DNA from: Symbiodinium natans
Lineage: Eukaryota; Sar; Dinophyceae; Suessiales; Symbiodiniaceae
Length of the DNA stretch: 64,000 nt
NCBI GenBank assembly: GCA_905221605.1
Contig: CAJNDS010001635.1
Location: 374,001 to 438,000 of the forward strand
Reading direction: 5' to 3'
Position numbers and translations under genes: made by a program. Below are positions 30,940 to 42,700 of this stretch, in pieces (within the stretch, counting starts at the first letter, position 1; the number at the start of each line of letters is the position of its first letter). A model generated the notes under the pieces. That model had not been told where the DNA came from. It did not search any database and saw only the letters and a program-made list of their open reading frames with translations.

Positions 30940-31022
30940 TTTGAGGAGGGGGGTGGGTGGGGGGGGGTGTGGGGTGGGGGCTGAGGGGGGTGGGGAGGGG
31001 AGGGGGTGGTGGGGGTGGGGCC
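30940..31022. repeat. G-rich tract
   Basis: Long runs of G broken by single T or A. Confidence 0.85.
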
Positions 31023-31032
31023 TTGCAAGGTT

Positions 31033-31288
31033 TGTGCCTAACCTAGGTTTGTGCCTTGCCCACTAAGCTTCCGGCAAGACACGCTGAACCCAAACCTTAG
31101 TCGGCAAGGCACAAACGGCAAGGCACAAACCTTCGTCGGCAAGGCACAAACCTTAGTCGGCAAGGCACAAACCTTGGTCGGCAAGGCACATGTGTGCCTT
31201 GCCGACGAAGTGCCTTGCCGACGAAGGTTCGTGCCTTGCCGACTAAGGTTTGTACCTTGCCGACTAAGGTTTGTGTCTATGCCGACGA
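31033..31288. repeat. Iterated inverted repeat (large hairpin)
   Basis: About five copies of GTCGGCAAGGCACAAACCTT on the left face about four copies of its complement AAGGTTTGTGCCTTGCCGAC on the right, meeting at GGCACATGTGTGCC near 31188-31201. Confidence 0.85.
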
Positions 31289-31351
31289 ATCCATTAGTTT
31301 TTATATATTATATATATATATGTATAGTAATTGAGGTTTATTGGGATCTCT

Positions 31352-31414
31352 TCTGATATTTTCTCTTATTGGGTTTCAGAGGATCAAATTCAGGATTTTA
31401 GGGGCCATCCTAGG
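31352..31414. mobile_element. Inverted-repeat element, family C copy 3
   Basis: TTCTCTTATTGGGTTTCAGA then GGATTTTAGGGGCCATCCTAG. The right end is intact, the left end is eroded. Confidence 0.7.
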
Positions 31415-31448
31415 TTAAGGCCCTAGACCCTAAACCCCGTAGTGCGTG

Positions 31449-31490
31449 GCTAGACGGGTGCCAAAAACAGCTAGACGGATGCCAAAAACA
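31449..31490 (+). repeat. Telomere-adjacent motif, tandem pair
   Basis: GCTAGACGGGTGCCAAAAAC and GCTAGACGGATGCCAAAAAC in direct succession, followed by CCCTGAACCCTAAACCC. Confidence 0.65.
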
Positions 31491-31645
31491 GCCTAACCCT
31501 GAACCCTAAACCCTAAACCCTATACCTGCATGGTGTCCTGAGTTTGCTCGAGGCAACCAACGACCATCAACGGCCAAATAACAGCAGGCCTAATGAAGTT
31601 TAACAGTTTCCCCCCCCCCCCCCAACATGGTTTAGGGTTTCGGGG

Positions 31646-31843
31646 CTACTTCTGAGAATTGAGTTTCTGTTGCTTTCGGACGCCCTTTGTTGCCTCAGTC
31701 AGAGCCCGAAATCCGACCAAGGCTTCAGGGCGTTTCAAATCTCCGAGGTTTAAGTTGTTTATTATCGGGCTAAGCGGTAAGGATTCAGATCGTTCCTGGT
31801 GATGGCAAGAGGATGGCAGTCGTGCCAGGCTTGGTTCCAGCAT
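31646..31843 (-). CDS. Possible minus-strand gene, 65 aa
   Basis: ATG at 31843 leads to MLEPSLARLPSSCHHQERSE, then SLPLSPIINNLNLGDLKRPE and a basic tail KGVRKQQKLNSQK. The + strand has stops. No family recognised. Confidence 0.4.
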   Translation of the reverse strand: MLEPSLARLPSSCHHQERSESLPLSPIINNLNLGDLKRPEALVGFRALTEATKGVRKQQKLNSQK

Positions 31844-32056
31844 TTTGGGAGAGGAGAGCGTTAAATTGAACTAATGAAGCCAAGCCAGTTTCCTTCAGGG
31901 TCTAGGGCCGTAATGTAGCTGCACGCGCGGAAAGCGTAACCCGGAAAGGAGCCCGCCTTAAGTGTTTGAGGCTTGGGTGTCTCCGATAGGGATCCGGGGT
32001 TTCCCGAGCCTCAGCTAGGCTTGTTGAAATCTGAGGGCTCACCCTAAACCCCCAGT

Positions 32057-32152
32057 AGCTGAGTGAGCACACTTTACACTTTTTGGATACTATAATCCCC
32101 TGTAGAACTGAATCTGTACACTATTTGGGGGGCTTATATGAACTCAGCAACT
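32057..32152. mobile_element. Inverted-repeat element, family O (weak)
   Basis: AGTAGCTGAGT near the left and ACTCAGCAACT near the right, with TTACACTTTTTGG against TACACTATTTGGGG inside. Confidence 0.45.
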
Positions 32153-32258
32153 AAGAACCCCTTATAAGCCATGGTCGAGCGATGGCTCCCGAAGCAGCAG
32201 TGTCTCTGCTTTCCTTGCGGCCCCAGCCAACCGACGAGCAGGCTTCGGGTTCAGGGTT

Positions 32259-32337
32259 TAGGGGTTGGGGTTTAGGGTTTAGGGTTTAGGGTTTAGGGTT
32301 TAGGGTTTAGGGTTTAGGGTTTAGGGTTAGGGTTTAG
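32259..32337. repeat. Telomere-like TTTAGGG array
   Basis: Eleven units; the last TTTAG is the acceptor of the next exon-like segment. Confidence 0.9.
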
Positions 32338-32385
32338 GCCATTGAGATCTGGGACGCGGGGGAGGAAGGCATCCGATGCTTACAA
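32338..32385 (+). CDS. 16-codon exon between array and element B
   Basis: GGTTTAG| to TTACAA|GTTGAT, phase 0 at both ends: AIEIWDAGEEGIRCLQ. A telomere-like array supplies the acceptor and a family B element starts 20 bp after the donor. Confidence 0.5.
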
Positions 32386-32404
32386 GTTGATGGATTCCTA
32401 TAAT

Positions 32405-32520
32405 TTGGGATGTCCCCCTTTTAGGGGGGGGGGATTATAATAGGGTTTAGGGTTTAGGGTTTCGGATAGGGGGGTACTAAAATCCCTCTGAAGGACAGTT
32501 AGTATAAGGGGGCACATCCC
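32405..32520. mobile_element. Inverted-repeat element, family B copy 3 (with array inside)
   Basis: TTGGGATGTCCCCC to AGTATAAGGGGGCACATCCC. Three telomere-like units sit inside between two ATAGGG repeats. Confidence 0.75.
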
Positions 32521-32582
32521 GAACTCGAATGCTTTAAACATAGCTGTTTGGGATCTATGGCCAACTGAGAAGCTGGAACATA

Positions 32583-32697
32583 TCTATAATATACTATATT
32601 ATACTATATTATCCTATATTATACTATATTAGACTATATTATCCTATATTATACTATATTATACTATATTATATTATATTATACTATATGAAACTAT
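32583..32697. repeat. ATACTATATT minisatellite
   Basis: About eleven units of the 10-mer ATACTATATT with ATCCT and AGACT variants. Confidence 0.9.
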
Positions 32698-32884
32698 ATA
32701 AGCGTTGCACACGCATGGGTGTGCCTCAGTAAACCGACTCTCTCAGCAGCCGCCCGCAACAGCAGTTGTGTTCCTCAGTGGCTCCAAGTTCTCACTCGCG
32801 TTCATCTGATAGCTTCTAGATCACACATGATGTTCACGTGCTTGCCTGTCGGCAGCGCTGTGCCCCCCGTCACTTTTTTGCAGG

Positions 32885-33252
32885 TTGTGGGAGCTTTGCA
32901 GCCGTTCCTCCCTGCTTGGCGGCAAAGCCCTCGTGATGCAACAGCTACACTGTTGCTCGGCCTCGTTTGCTCTCATCGAAATGTTGCAGCTTTAAAGCTT
33001 CAGATCTTGGAGCCTTCTTCACAGCTTGCTGTGGGACATCTTAGTGGCCCTGACTTCCGCATGCCCCTCACACAACATCGATTTCAGGAGCTCCCTGGGA
33101 AAAGCATTGAGATCGTCTCTGGCATGGCAGACTCTACGCATGATGCGCTTGAACGAGGCTCGGAAAGCCCAGCGCATGCAGCATCCGCAGCACCAACTAC
33201 GACAACAGCAACGGATTCTGAGAGCACTGCCATGATGGCATGCGCCGTCTAG
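32885..33252 (+). CDS. Possible C-terminal exon, 122 aa
   Basis: A strong acceptor (CACTTTTTTGCAG|) is followed by VVGALQPFLPAWRQSPRDAT, LLLGLVCSHRNVAALKLQ and a Ser/Thr/Ala-rich end (ATDSESTAMMACAV) to TAG. A second + frame and the minus strand are open in the last third, so the 3' part may be spliced differently. Family unknown. Confidence 0.45.
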
Positions 33253-33334
33253 GGACGTAGCTAATGTGATGGTACGGGTAGTGTCCGCATTCGTAGCTAG
33301 ATGGCTGTGATTCTTTGGGTTTGGGTTGTAACAG

Positions 33335-33417
33335 GTCCCCGCGGCCAACCCGCGACAAGGCTTGTAAGAGAAGGACAAACCCAGATTTACAGTATGAGTT
33401 TCCGAAATGGACCTTAA
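33335..33417 (+). CDS. Possible C-terminal exon
   Basis: TTGTAACAG| then PRGQPATRLVREGQTQIYSM and SFRNGP to TAA. Confidence 0.4.
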
Positions 33418-33541
33418 TCTAGGGAACTGGCACCTGGGATAGCAGGGTTCTTTGAGGGGGTGGGGTGGTTGATGCCGGTGACTTGGTTGGGGTGTGGTGT
33501 GGGGATGAGAAACTTCCCCCAAAGCCCTACGCTGGACCCCT

Positions 33542-33685
33542 ATAAACCCTAAGCCCTAAACCCCTAAACCCCTAACCCCTAAACCCCTAAACCCCTAAAC
33601 GCCTAAACCCCTAAACCCCTAATCCCCAAACCCCTAAACCCCTAATCCCTAAACCCCTAAAACCCTAAACCCCCTAAAACCCTAA
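33542..33685. repeat. CCCCTAAA 8-mer array
   Basis: About sixteen units of the 8-mer, with CCCTAAA and CCCCAAA variants. Confidence 0.9.
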
Positions 33686-33702
33686 GAGAGTGGCTGAGTC
33701 AG

Positions 33703-33750
33703 GTGGAGGCCAACATCTTCCACTTCAGCTCGGCGATCAGTGCCTGTGAG
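33703..33750 (+). CDS. PPR exon
   Basis: GAGTCAG| then VEANIFHFSSAISACE. First-helix half of a PPR motif, directly after an 8-mer array. Confidence 0.55.
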
Positions 33751-36700
33751 AGTCCTTGACTAAGGGGTTCAGGGTTTAGGGTTGTTTAGGGTTAGGGTTT
33801 AGGGTTTAGGGTTTAGGGTTTAGGGTTTAGGGTTTAGGGTTTAGGGTTTAGTTTAGGGTTTAGGGTTTAGGGTTTAGGGTTAAGGGCATTCGGGAAGGCG
33901 CCACTTCCCCCCTACAGGCTACTGAGGTCAGGGTTTAGCCTAGAAGGGTTCAGATCAGGAGGGTAGCTCAAAACCCGGGGACATCCTTCCACTGGATTGG
34001 ACCCTGAATCCTAAACTCTCAGCCCCCAGCAAACCCTGAAAGCCCTGAATTGTCAAGTCGGTAGGAGCTAGGCGCCCCTTCACACGCTTGGCACTGCACA
34101 AGCCTCTTTTTTTGCAAGAGAGAGAGAGGGAAAAAAGAAGCAAGCTCCTAGGAAAGAGGCACAGTGGCAGCTGGCGCTACACATTTGGTCATCCATGGGC
34201 TCAGCCTCTGTGGATGCAAATGTGTACAGCTCCTAGCCTCAGTTAGAGTGGAGCAGGAACAAGGATTCCGAGGGCACTTGTACACGGGTACTTGACTTAG
34301 ACTTACCTTGTACTTAAACTAAGTTTCTTGTATAAGATACAGATATCCCAACATAATCCACATGTGTGTATCCCAACTATAAGTGTAGCTTTCAAGCGGG
34401 GAGGGGGGCGCGTGGCCGTTGTGCCATTATATGTGTTTTTTATATAGGCAGCCGCCAAAACTCATCGACCCCTTCGAACAACCGCAATGTTCATGCTAGT
34501 GACAGCTAGTGCGTATATGGTGGGCTCGAGATTCCACCTCACTGCCTCACTGATGGACGCGATCAGGCTTCAGCAGTGCTATCGGTGCCTGCGAGAAAGC
34601 AAGCCAATGGCCCGTTGCTCTGCACCTCCTGTTTGAGATGTCTGCCCTTCGGCTGCCTGAGTTGCTGGTTCTGAAAAAGCAGACCCAAAAGGCATGCAGA
34701 AAAAGATCACACCCTTCAGAACTTCACTTCCCGGAATTCGTGTTGCGTCTCCGTGTTATTATTGTGGCCATGTATGCTGAATTTTCGGTATTGAGAGAAG
34801 GCCTAAAAGCCCCACCCGAAGCCACACCTCCATTGCCTTGAGGATGCAAGTGTGACGCCAAATGTGGTGTCTTACAGCAGCGCCGTCAGCAGCGGTCTCA
34901 GACGTCATCAGAATGGCTATTTTTTGGGTCATGCGGGCCGGAGTCCGTTGCACCCTTGGTAATCTCAATATGAACTTATTAAAGAAAGGGGATCATCGTG
35001 GTATTTGATTTGGCCTTAGGCTCTTTGTTGCTTTCCTCTGGCGACTCGTCCGAAAGAGAGGCTGACAATTGATCAGCGCTAGCATCCTTTCTAGGACATG
35101 ACGCCGGGATCTTTCAAATGCAGCCTTTGCCACTTCATGTTTCCTTTGCGGCAAAAGGCGGAGCATTCGAGCAGACATGACAGGAGAGGCTAGATCTGCT
35201 CTCCGTGCAGCAGTCAGACTGGCGGCAAGAGGCTTGCACAACTCCCACCCGCGGGAAGATGCTGCATCTTCAGCATCACGGTCGGGTTTGACGGCAAGGG
35301 CCGTATCCGAATCCTCAGAGACACCTCACGGAGTCCAAGAAGCAAATCGCGAGACAACGTTGCAACGTGTGGCAAAGCAACCGGAAGCCCTGTTTAGCTT
35401 CAGGTGCTCGCCAGAATCTATGTTTATAAGTAGCTTGGCGATTGAGATCTTCATGTGTGGTGTGCGCAATTCAACTGTTACATCATCCTTTTACTGCCAG
35501 AATCGCAACTGCCAGGATGTCTCAGGGCAAGGTCCTGCCAGCCCAAGATCCAAAGGTTCAGGGTTAGGGGGACGTTTTCTTGGCTTTGTTTGGGGCCTTC
35601 CTGGCACCTGTAGTCAGCTTCTGCACTGCCCATCTTGGGATTTTCCCCAGTCCTTAACAAGGGGGGACATCCCTATGCCCAACGCCAGCGAGGTGCATGC
35701 ACTCATGCCAGCCTTTGGCCAGAAGCATTGTGCCTTTGCTGGTTTCGATGCTGCATTCTGTTGAGGTTCGGAGGCTTTGCTCACAGGGAATACGAAGGGC
35801 CTCTCACCGAAGACCAGAGGAATGTCCATGTTGCATGGGATTCAGCAGCCGAGGAGCCTGCTCGAACTGATGGCTGCTGCTTCCACAGAGCCCAATGCGT
35901 TCACGCCAGCAACGCTGCAGTTGCCTACGGGTTCCAGGGCTGTTGGGCTTGGAAGACCTCCCATGAGAACTTCCGATTAAATATTATATGCTGGCCCCCC
36001 CACTCCATGCGTTGTGAAAGTGTTTATGGGGTACGGGGCGGACCCTGTACAGCAGAGGTCCTCACAAGTCCTCCCCACCTCCCCCCAAAAGAATTTCAAA
36101 AACATGGCATGCGGAAACCCGAGCTTGTTGAGCACGAGACTTTGGCACAGGGGCTGTTTGCAGAGCTTCTTCGTGTGAGTGGCGGCATGGGGTCAGGGAA
36201 GGCAGTCCAGTAACTGGCACAAGCTCCACCATTTCGTGGGCTGCCAGCCCTGGATTCGTGGTTATCGAGTACAACCCCGACATTAGCCCCAAGGTGAACT
36301 CTGTTTTTCCGCATTGGTAGGTGCTAGAGTTTGGGCAACGCCAAAAAGGGTTGTTGCATGGTTGCAACTTGGGTCGCCCTGCAAAAGCCACCAAGCAAAA
36401 CTGTAAGACTCGGGTGTTTCGGCCCCTCCCTGAGCTCTTGCATCACGTAACAATCGTGTTCATGTCGCTAGTGTGCGGTTCTTCTGGGCCTCCATGCTCG
36501 TCTCTTCATCCTTGGTTCATTCTGGGGCCCCAGAGTCCCTAAAGGGTTCCCCCCCCTTCGCTCAAGGTATAATGCGGCTATGGTGGCATGTACTTCGGCA
36601 GAGCAGTGGCAAATGGCCCTGCTTGTCTTCACAGCATCTCGACTGCCGCCTCAAACTTATTAACATGTCTGCCGCCTGCTATCGCACTCCTGAAGTACCT

Positions 36701-39700
36701 TACAATGCATCGGCCGCAATTCGGAGCTCAGAATGTGAGGAGATGGAGGCGGGAGTGGTGGGACCCCAGATTGCCAGCCTAGTGCTTAAGCTCAGGCGGC
36801 CGCGCGTAGAACATAGAGAGTTCGGAGACCATATATAGCTCCCAGTTCCAACATCGTACGAAAAAATGAGTGTATATAGCATGCTTGAGTGTACATATGG
36901 GGTGCCCTTCTGAGGATACTGAAAATCAAAGCCCATGCAGTTGTTTTGCTGTCGCTTCCTGACCGAGGACATGCTAGAATCCCGGACGCGGCTGGACGCG
37001 TACAGCTACAGCAGCACGCTCGCCGCATGTGCTGGAGGAATCCTGGCTCAAGGTTCGGGCATCGTGTGGGTTTAGGGTTTAGGGTTTAGGGTTTATAAGG
37101 TTTAGGGTTTAGGGTTTAGGGTGTTTTGGGAGCCTTGCTATCACGAGTACGGGGGGCTTGTAGGGCGTCCTTGACTCACAGGGATATTATCGAGGCGGGC
37201 GAAGTTTCTTGGCAAAAGGGTTTAGGGTTCAACGTTGAGGGTTTAGGGTTTAGGGTTTTGTTGTCCGCAGTCCAGTTGCAAAAGGGTTAAGGGTGAATAC
37301 CTGCTGTCCTACATGTCTTTTTGCTTATCGTTTGCATGGGCTTCAGCAGTCCTGGGCTAAAAAGGCTTTCGGGTATAGAGCTCCGGGTTCAAAAAAAGGG
37401 CTAGGGGACTCATGTTTTACACGGCCTGAGTAGAGTGATAGCATAAGATGGCCCCCAGAATAGTCCTGCCGTGTTCGTCGAGGGACAGACCGCTGATCTG
37501 TTAACTCTGACACTTGCTTGGTGGTAACCCCGTGGAAACCTTTTGCCTTTCTTCTTGGGTTCAAGGTTCCCCTGTAAAGTAACCAACCCAAACAAGGGTA
37601 CCCCGACTATCATATGCTTAATGCAGAGTTGAAAGCAGTAGGTACTGGTAGGGATGTGCTCATGCATGCCAGGAAGCCCTTCCCAAGGCTCAGACATCCT
37701 ACCAAAGGTTAGCCGTCTGGGTCCAGGTATATGAAAAGAAGGGCTCGTGGCCCCCGAGTGTCTGAACAACCGCCACTAACCAAGTAGTCCAGCATGGATT
37801 TTGAATCAGATTCATCGAGCTATACTTGCTCCTAGCAGGCCCCCAATCCCTAAACCGTAAACCCTAAACCCTAAACCCTAGGAGTGGTTCGTCCAGCTAT
37901 GCGGGTGCCAAAAAAGCCCTAAAACCCTAAAACCCTAAACCCTTAAAACCCTAAAACCCTAAACCCTTAAAGCCCTTAAAACCCTAAGACCCCTAAACCC
38001 CTAAACCCTATAAAACCCTAAAGCTCAGGGAGCCTTTGGCAAGAGGGCCTGGCACTGCTCCGGGAGCTGTCGGACGCAGGCGTTGTCCACGATGTCGCTC
38101 GACTCGACAGTGATGAGCCGGAGCAAATTACTACTGTTTGCTTTAGAGCCCCAAAAAGTAAAAAAGTAAATAACTACATTGCCCTTATAAGGAGGAATGT
38201 TCTAATTTGTTTTAGTAGACTAGGAACACTCTTTGTATTTGCACGTTTGCACGCCAGGCCCAACACCCGAAATTCTTTTGGCATCTAGGACTCCCGGTAG
38301 CACCGTCGCACACTGGCGCGGAGGCTTGCTTCAATGCAGCGATCTCGGCATGTGAGAAGGCTGGTCGATGGGAGATGCTTGCCTGAGCATTAAAAACCCT
38401 AAACCCTCAACCCTAAACCCTAAACCCTAAACCCTTAGTCCTTGCCTGCCTTGTGCGGGTGCGCGAGCCGAAACCCTAAACCCTAAACCCTATCTCTCGC
38501 CCAAGGTTACAGAAAGCCTTGAGTTCCCTTCATCTGCATGTTGCTGCAAGGGGCCGTTCTATGTAACATGAACCTTCAAGAAGATCCTATAGACTCTAGA
38601 CCTTACCCTGAGCACCAGGCCCTAGGCTGGTTGCAACGATGCAACCCACACCCCTTTGCAACCCGAAACCCACACCCTAAACCCTAAACCCTAAACCCTA
38701 AACCCTAAACCCTAAACCCTAAACCCTAAACCTAAACCCTAAACCCTAAACCCTAAACCCTAAACCGAAGGGGAGGGGGGTTCGGCGCTTGCACCTTTCA
38801 GAGTTTTGCTTTCTCAGGCAAGCTGTTGGAGTGCTGGAGCTGATGGACTCTGCAGCCGTCGCAAAGGATCCACGGCCTTGGAAATGAAGGCTGAAAGGTT
38901 GAATGCCCCACATGCGAGCCTGGACATGTTTAGGGTGTAGGGTTTAGGGTTTAGGGTCATAATCTCTATAGCAAAACCCTAAGTCTAGTTTAGCTTGGGT
39001 CGACCGGCCGGTTTACCCCCAGCATGATCCAGTAAAGCCTTAACCAGGGTTTTTACGGTTTCGGGGGTGTGGGTCGAAGACAGCAGGACACGATCAGCTA
39101 CAACGCTTCCATCAGCGCCTGCGAGAAGGCAGGACGCCTCGAGGACTGCAAGACCATAAGCCCATTGGGTGGGTTGCTGGCGCCTTCGTATGGTCAGGCT
39201 TGCACCTACCCTAAATCAGCCTTAAACCATAAACCCTGCAACCCCGAGGTTTCAAACTCAAGTTCAGGGTTTGTGTCCGGCCCTGATTTGTGCAGAGACC
39301 ATGTGTTTTTAATATGCTTGGCCAGTAGATTATTCGTCCTCAGGTGCATGCACTATGAATGCTCCGAGTTTTTGAGCCTGCAAACAACCGCTCAAGTCAC
39401 CTAAACCCTAAACCCTAAACCTTTAAACCTCAAGTCTAGGAGAGCTAGTCGGGTGGCAAAAAAATGTCTAGGAGAGCCTTCTCCTGCTGCAAGCGATGGA
39501 GCTGGCTGCCATCCCGGCCGATGTCATATCCTACAGCAGCGTCATCAGCGCCTGCCAGAGGACCTTTGGACTAACTCCCCACAAGAGCCCCAAAAAATAG
39601 CAACACAAGCCAAAGCCAAGGTTCACACCACATACTTTCTTGAGCTCACAGGTCTCAAGACCCTCGTATGGCATAAGGCCCTGGGGCGGTCCAATACAGA

Positions 39701-42700
39701 GGGCCTTTCTGTGGGGAACCCCTCCGATGCAACGAAGGTTGAGTCGCACAACTAGAACCCCCAAATGAGACCCCAACACGCAAGCTTCAGAACCACGATT
39801 CCTAAGTAAGGGCCCTTACGTGAAATCATCGGCCGTGTTGGGTTTTTTTTTACACTGCCTAGGTAACCCCTCCCCCTTGTAGAAAGATTGATGAACCTCT
39901 CCCCATCTCTCCCCACAGAAAGCTTGGTGCCTCCCAGGAGTGGTAGTTGGCAGATGGCCATGCACCTCCTCTTCGCGATGCCCGAGCGACGCATCTTGCC
40001 CAATACAGCCGCGTGGCGAGGTCGGGAGGTGTTTGCCGTTGTTGTTTTGCTAGTTGCTTTCGTTTCTTACACAAAAGTTGGCTTCTTCTTGTCACGGGTG
40101 GTTCAAAGAACAGTGGGATATAAACTGGGAGAGGGGATCTGTGCACCGGCCGCGACGTGGCCAGGAACAGTGAAACGAAATCCCCTGGCGCCGAGCCAGC
40201 CGAAGCCTGCAAACTCCTCGCGCCGGAATAGGGTTTAGGGTTTAGGGTTTAGGGTTTAGGGGACCTCCTCCGAGAGACCCCCGAAACGAGAAGACCGAAG
40301 CCCTGCCCCCCCTCACTACTGCAGGATGCTCAACAGTGCCCTTACTCACTCCCGAATGCTTTAGAGCGAGCAGCCCCTTTCAATATAAGTCGCATCTCTT
40401 TAATATTGCCTTTATTCTAAAACCCTAAACCCTAAATCGTAAACCCTAAATCCAAAACCGTAAACCCTAACCCTAAACCCTAAACCCTAAACCCTAAACC
40501 CTAAACCCTAAACCCTAAACCAGGTCGCCTTCAACGCGACGATCGACGCGTGCGCAGCGGGCGTTGCCTGGCCGACGGCGCTGCGACTCCTGGAGGCCCA
40601 GAGCTGTCTCTTGAAGGGGTTTAGGGTTTAGGGTCTAGGGTTTAGGGTTTAGGGTTCAGTGTTCAGGGTTCAGGGTTGAGGGTCAGGAGGGTGGGTGGAA
40701 GCTGTTTGTTGTGCTTTACATGAGGCCCTCAGTCTGTGGCTTGCTTGGCAAGGACCGAAAGTAGGGTACCCTTTTTGGGGGAGGGGATTCTACTCTATTT
40801 GGGGTGCAAAAGGGGAGGGTTTAGGGTTTTGGGTTTTGGGTAACCCTATTTAGGACATACCCACTTGAGTTCGCTGGTCCGTTGGTTGAACTGCATGCAA
40901 GACTGGGTTCAACAGGCCAGTCATGGGGGTCTTCAGTCCCTGCATCGACAATTGTATCGAGCGTATCAGTACCTGCTTATGCGGTTAGTCGTTAGTGAGG
41001 AATGCGCAACTTGTAATCATGCTCCTTGATTTGACACGAGTGCACGACAGACTGGCGCGGGACCAATGGGGTTCTGGCTCTGCAGCAGCCGGGCGGTGAC
41101 CGAAAGCCCGTTGCAAAATGGGTTTAGAGTTTTGAGGTCAGCTAGTCTATTACCCAAATGTGATAGAACTACTATATTGCCGTATGACTATATTACCAGT
41201 ATTCTATCATCATCTTCTTATAGATGATCGTCCCGGCTTGGGGTGCGTCTTCCAGGCCTTTGGAGGGCAATGTGGTTCCAGGGTTTGTAGGGTGTATAGG
41301 ATTTGTGGGGCTTGTAGGCCTTTGTGCTTTGACGTCGTTGTGGGCAAGCTGGGCAGGTAATGGAGTCGAGACGGGTGGTCACTTGGCTGCAGACCCCGGT
41401 TGCCTAGCCTCAAGCTGGCGCCATGTTCTTCCAATCGATTCTTGAGTAATTACTTGCTGCATGGTTCCCTCAATGAACTACTTCGTGGTGTTGTTGAACC
41501 TTTTCCGCTCGCTTTGAGTGAGCCCAGTTTCCCTAGTCCTGCATGCCAGTGCCCCATTGTCCCATCGCTCAACTTAGAGTAGCTTGTGCCTCCATCCCAG
41601 CAAACCCTAAACCCCAAACGGCACCTCGGCTTTGTAGTATTTAGAGGTTGCAGTTTGAGCTCTCGGGTCGGTGCCCGAAGGACCTTGAGCCCTTGAACCC
41701 CAACTAACCCTGACCCTCCCAAGTACACCCGCGTAAACACCCTCAGCAAAAAAGATCAACTGGACCATCGCAAACTTTTCCCTCCAAGAACAGACTGAAC
41801 CCTGCCTGCGGTTCGGCCAGCGATGCGGGAGCGAAAAACAAGAACAACCTCTAAATTCAAAACCCTCAGCCCTCCAGAGTTGCTCCCCCTCCCACCCCAA
41901 CTCTCCAGGTTCCCGATACCATCACCTTCCAGTCCTTGATCAGCTCCTGTGAGGCTTGCAGGGTTTCGGGCTCGGCGGTTTAGGGTAATCTAAATGTAGT
42001 TTAGGGTTTAAATTTAGGGTTTAGAGTAACCTACGTACCCTCAAAAAGGAAAGGAAGATGTACCTGAACTATGCTTTGTACAAGGCTGCTCGAGGTAAAC
42101 CCTAAAGCCCCGTGAAGCTCGGCTTGGGGTTGATGGAGGTGTATTTTGTGTCTCTGTCGTGTACTCACATCGAGATAATTTTAAGGGAGGTTTTTCGGCT
42201 TCCGCATTATGGGATCTGGAGAGTTCCGAGCACTGTGAGAGTGGCGGGGTGGGGTTCAGTGTTGACGGGTCATCCGAACGGCCAGGTAGCCGAGTATGCC
42301 TTAAACCCTCAACTTGCAGCGCAGGTGGCTCAAACCCTGCATCCCCCCGAAAGCCAACCTTTAACTCAAAAAAAAAGGACTTTCCCTTAACAGGGTACCC
42401 CCCTATACACCCCAAAATGCGAGAGTTCTTCTTATAGGAACCCCAGAAGAGGAACCCGCATATAAACGACATCCTGGAAGCCGAAGCGTTTAGGTTTTAG
42501 GGTTTAGGGTTTAGGGTGTAGGGTGTAGGGTATAGGGTTTAGGGCTTAGGGTTTAGGGTCTACGGCTTTTGAGCGTCAATGGGTGTAATGGGTTTAGTGG
42601 CCTTGGGTCTTTGTGTAGTAGGGGTTCTACCTAAGCCGCTGATGAACCTATGAATCTATGAATATATGTTCTGATGTGCAACCCTAAACCCTAAACCCTA

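Noticed and set aside
37030-37050. CCTGGCTCAAG resembling the spliced-leader 3' end
   Set aside because: It lies inside a good PPR exon and is explained by the codons for ILAQ.
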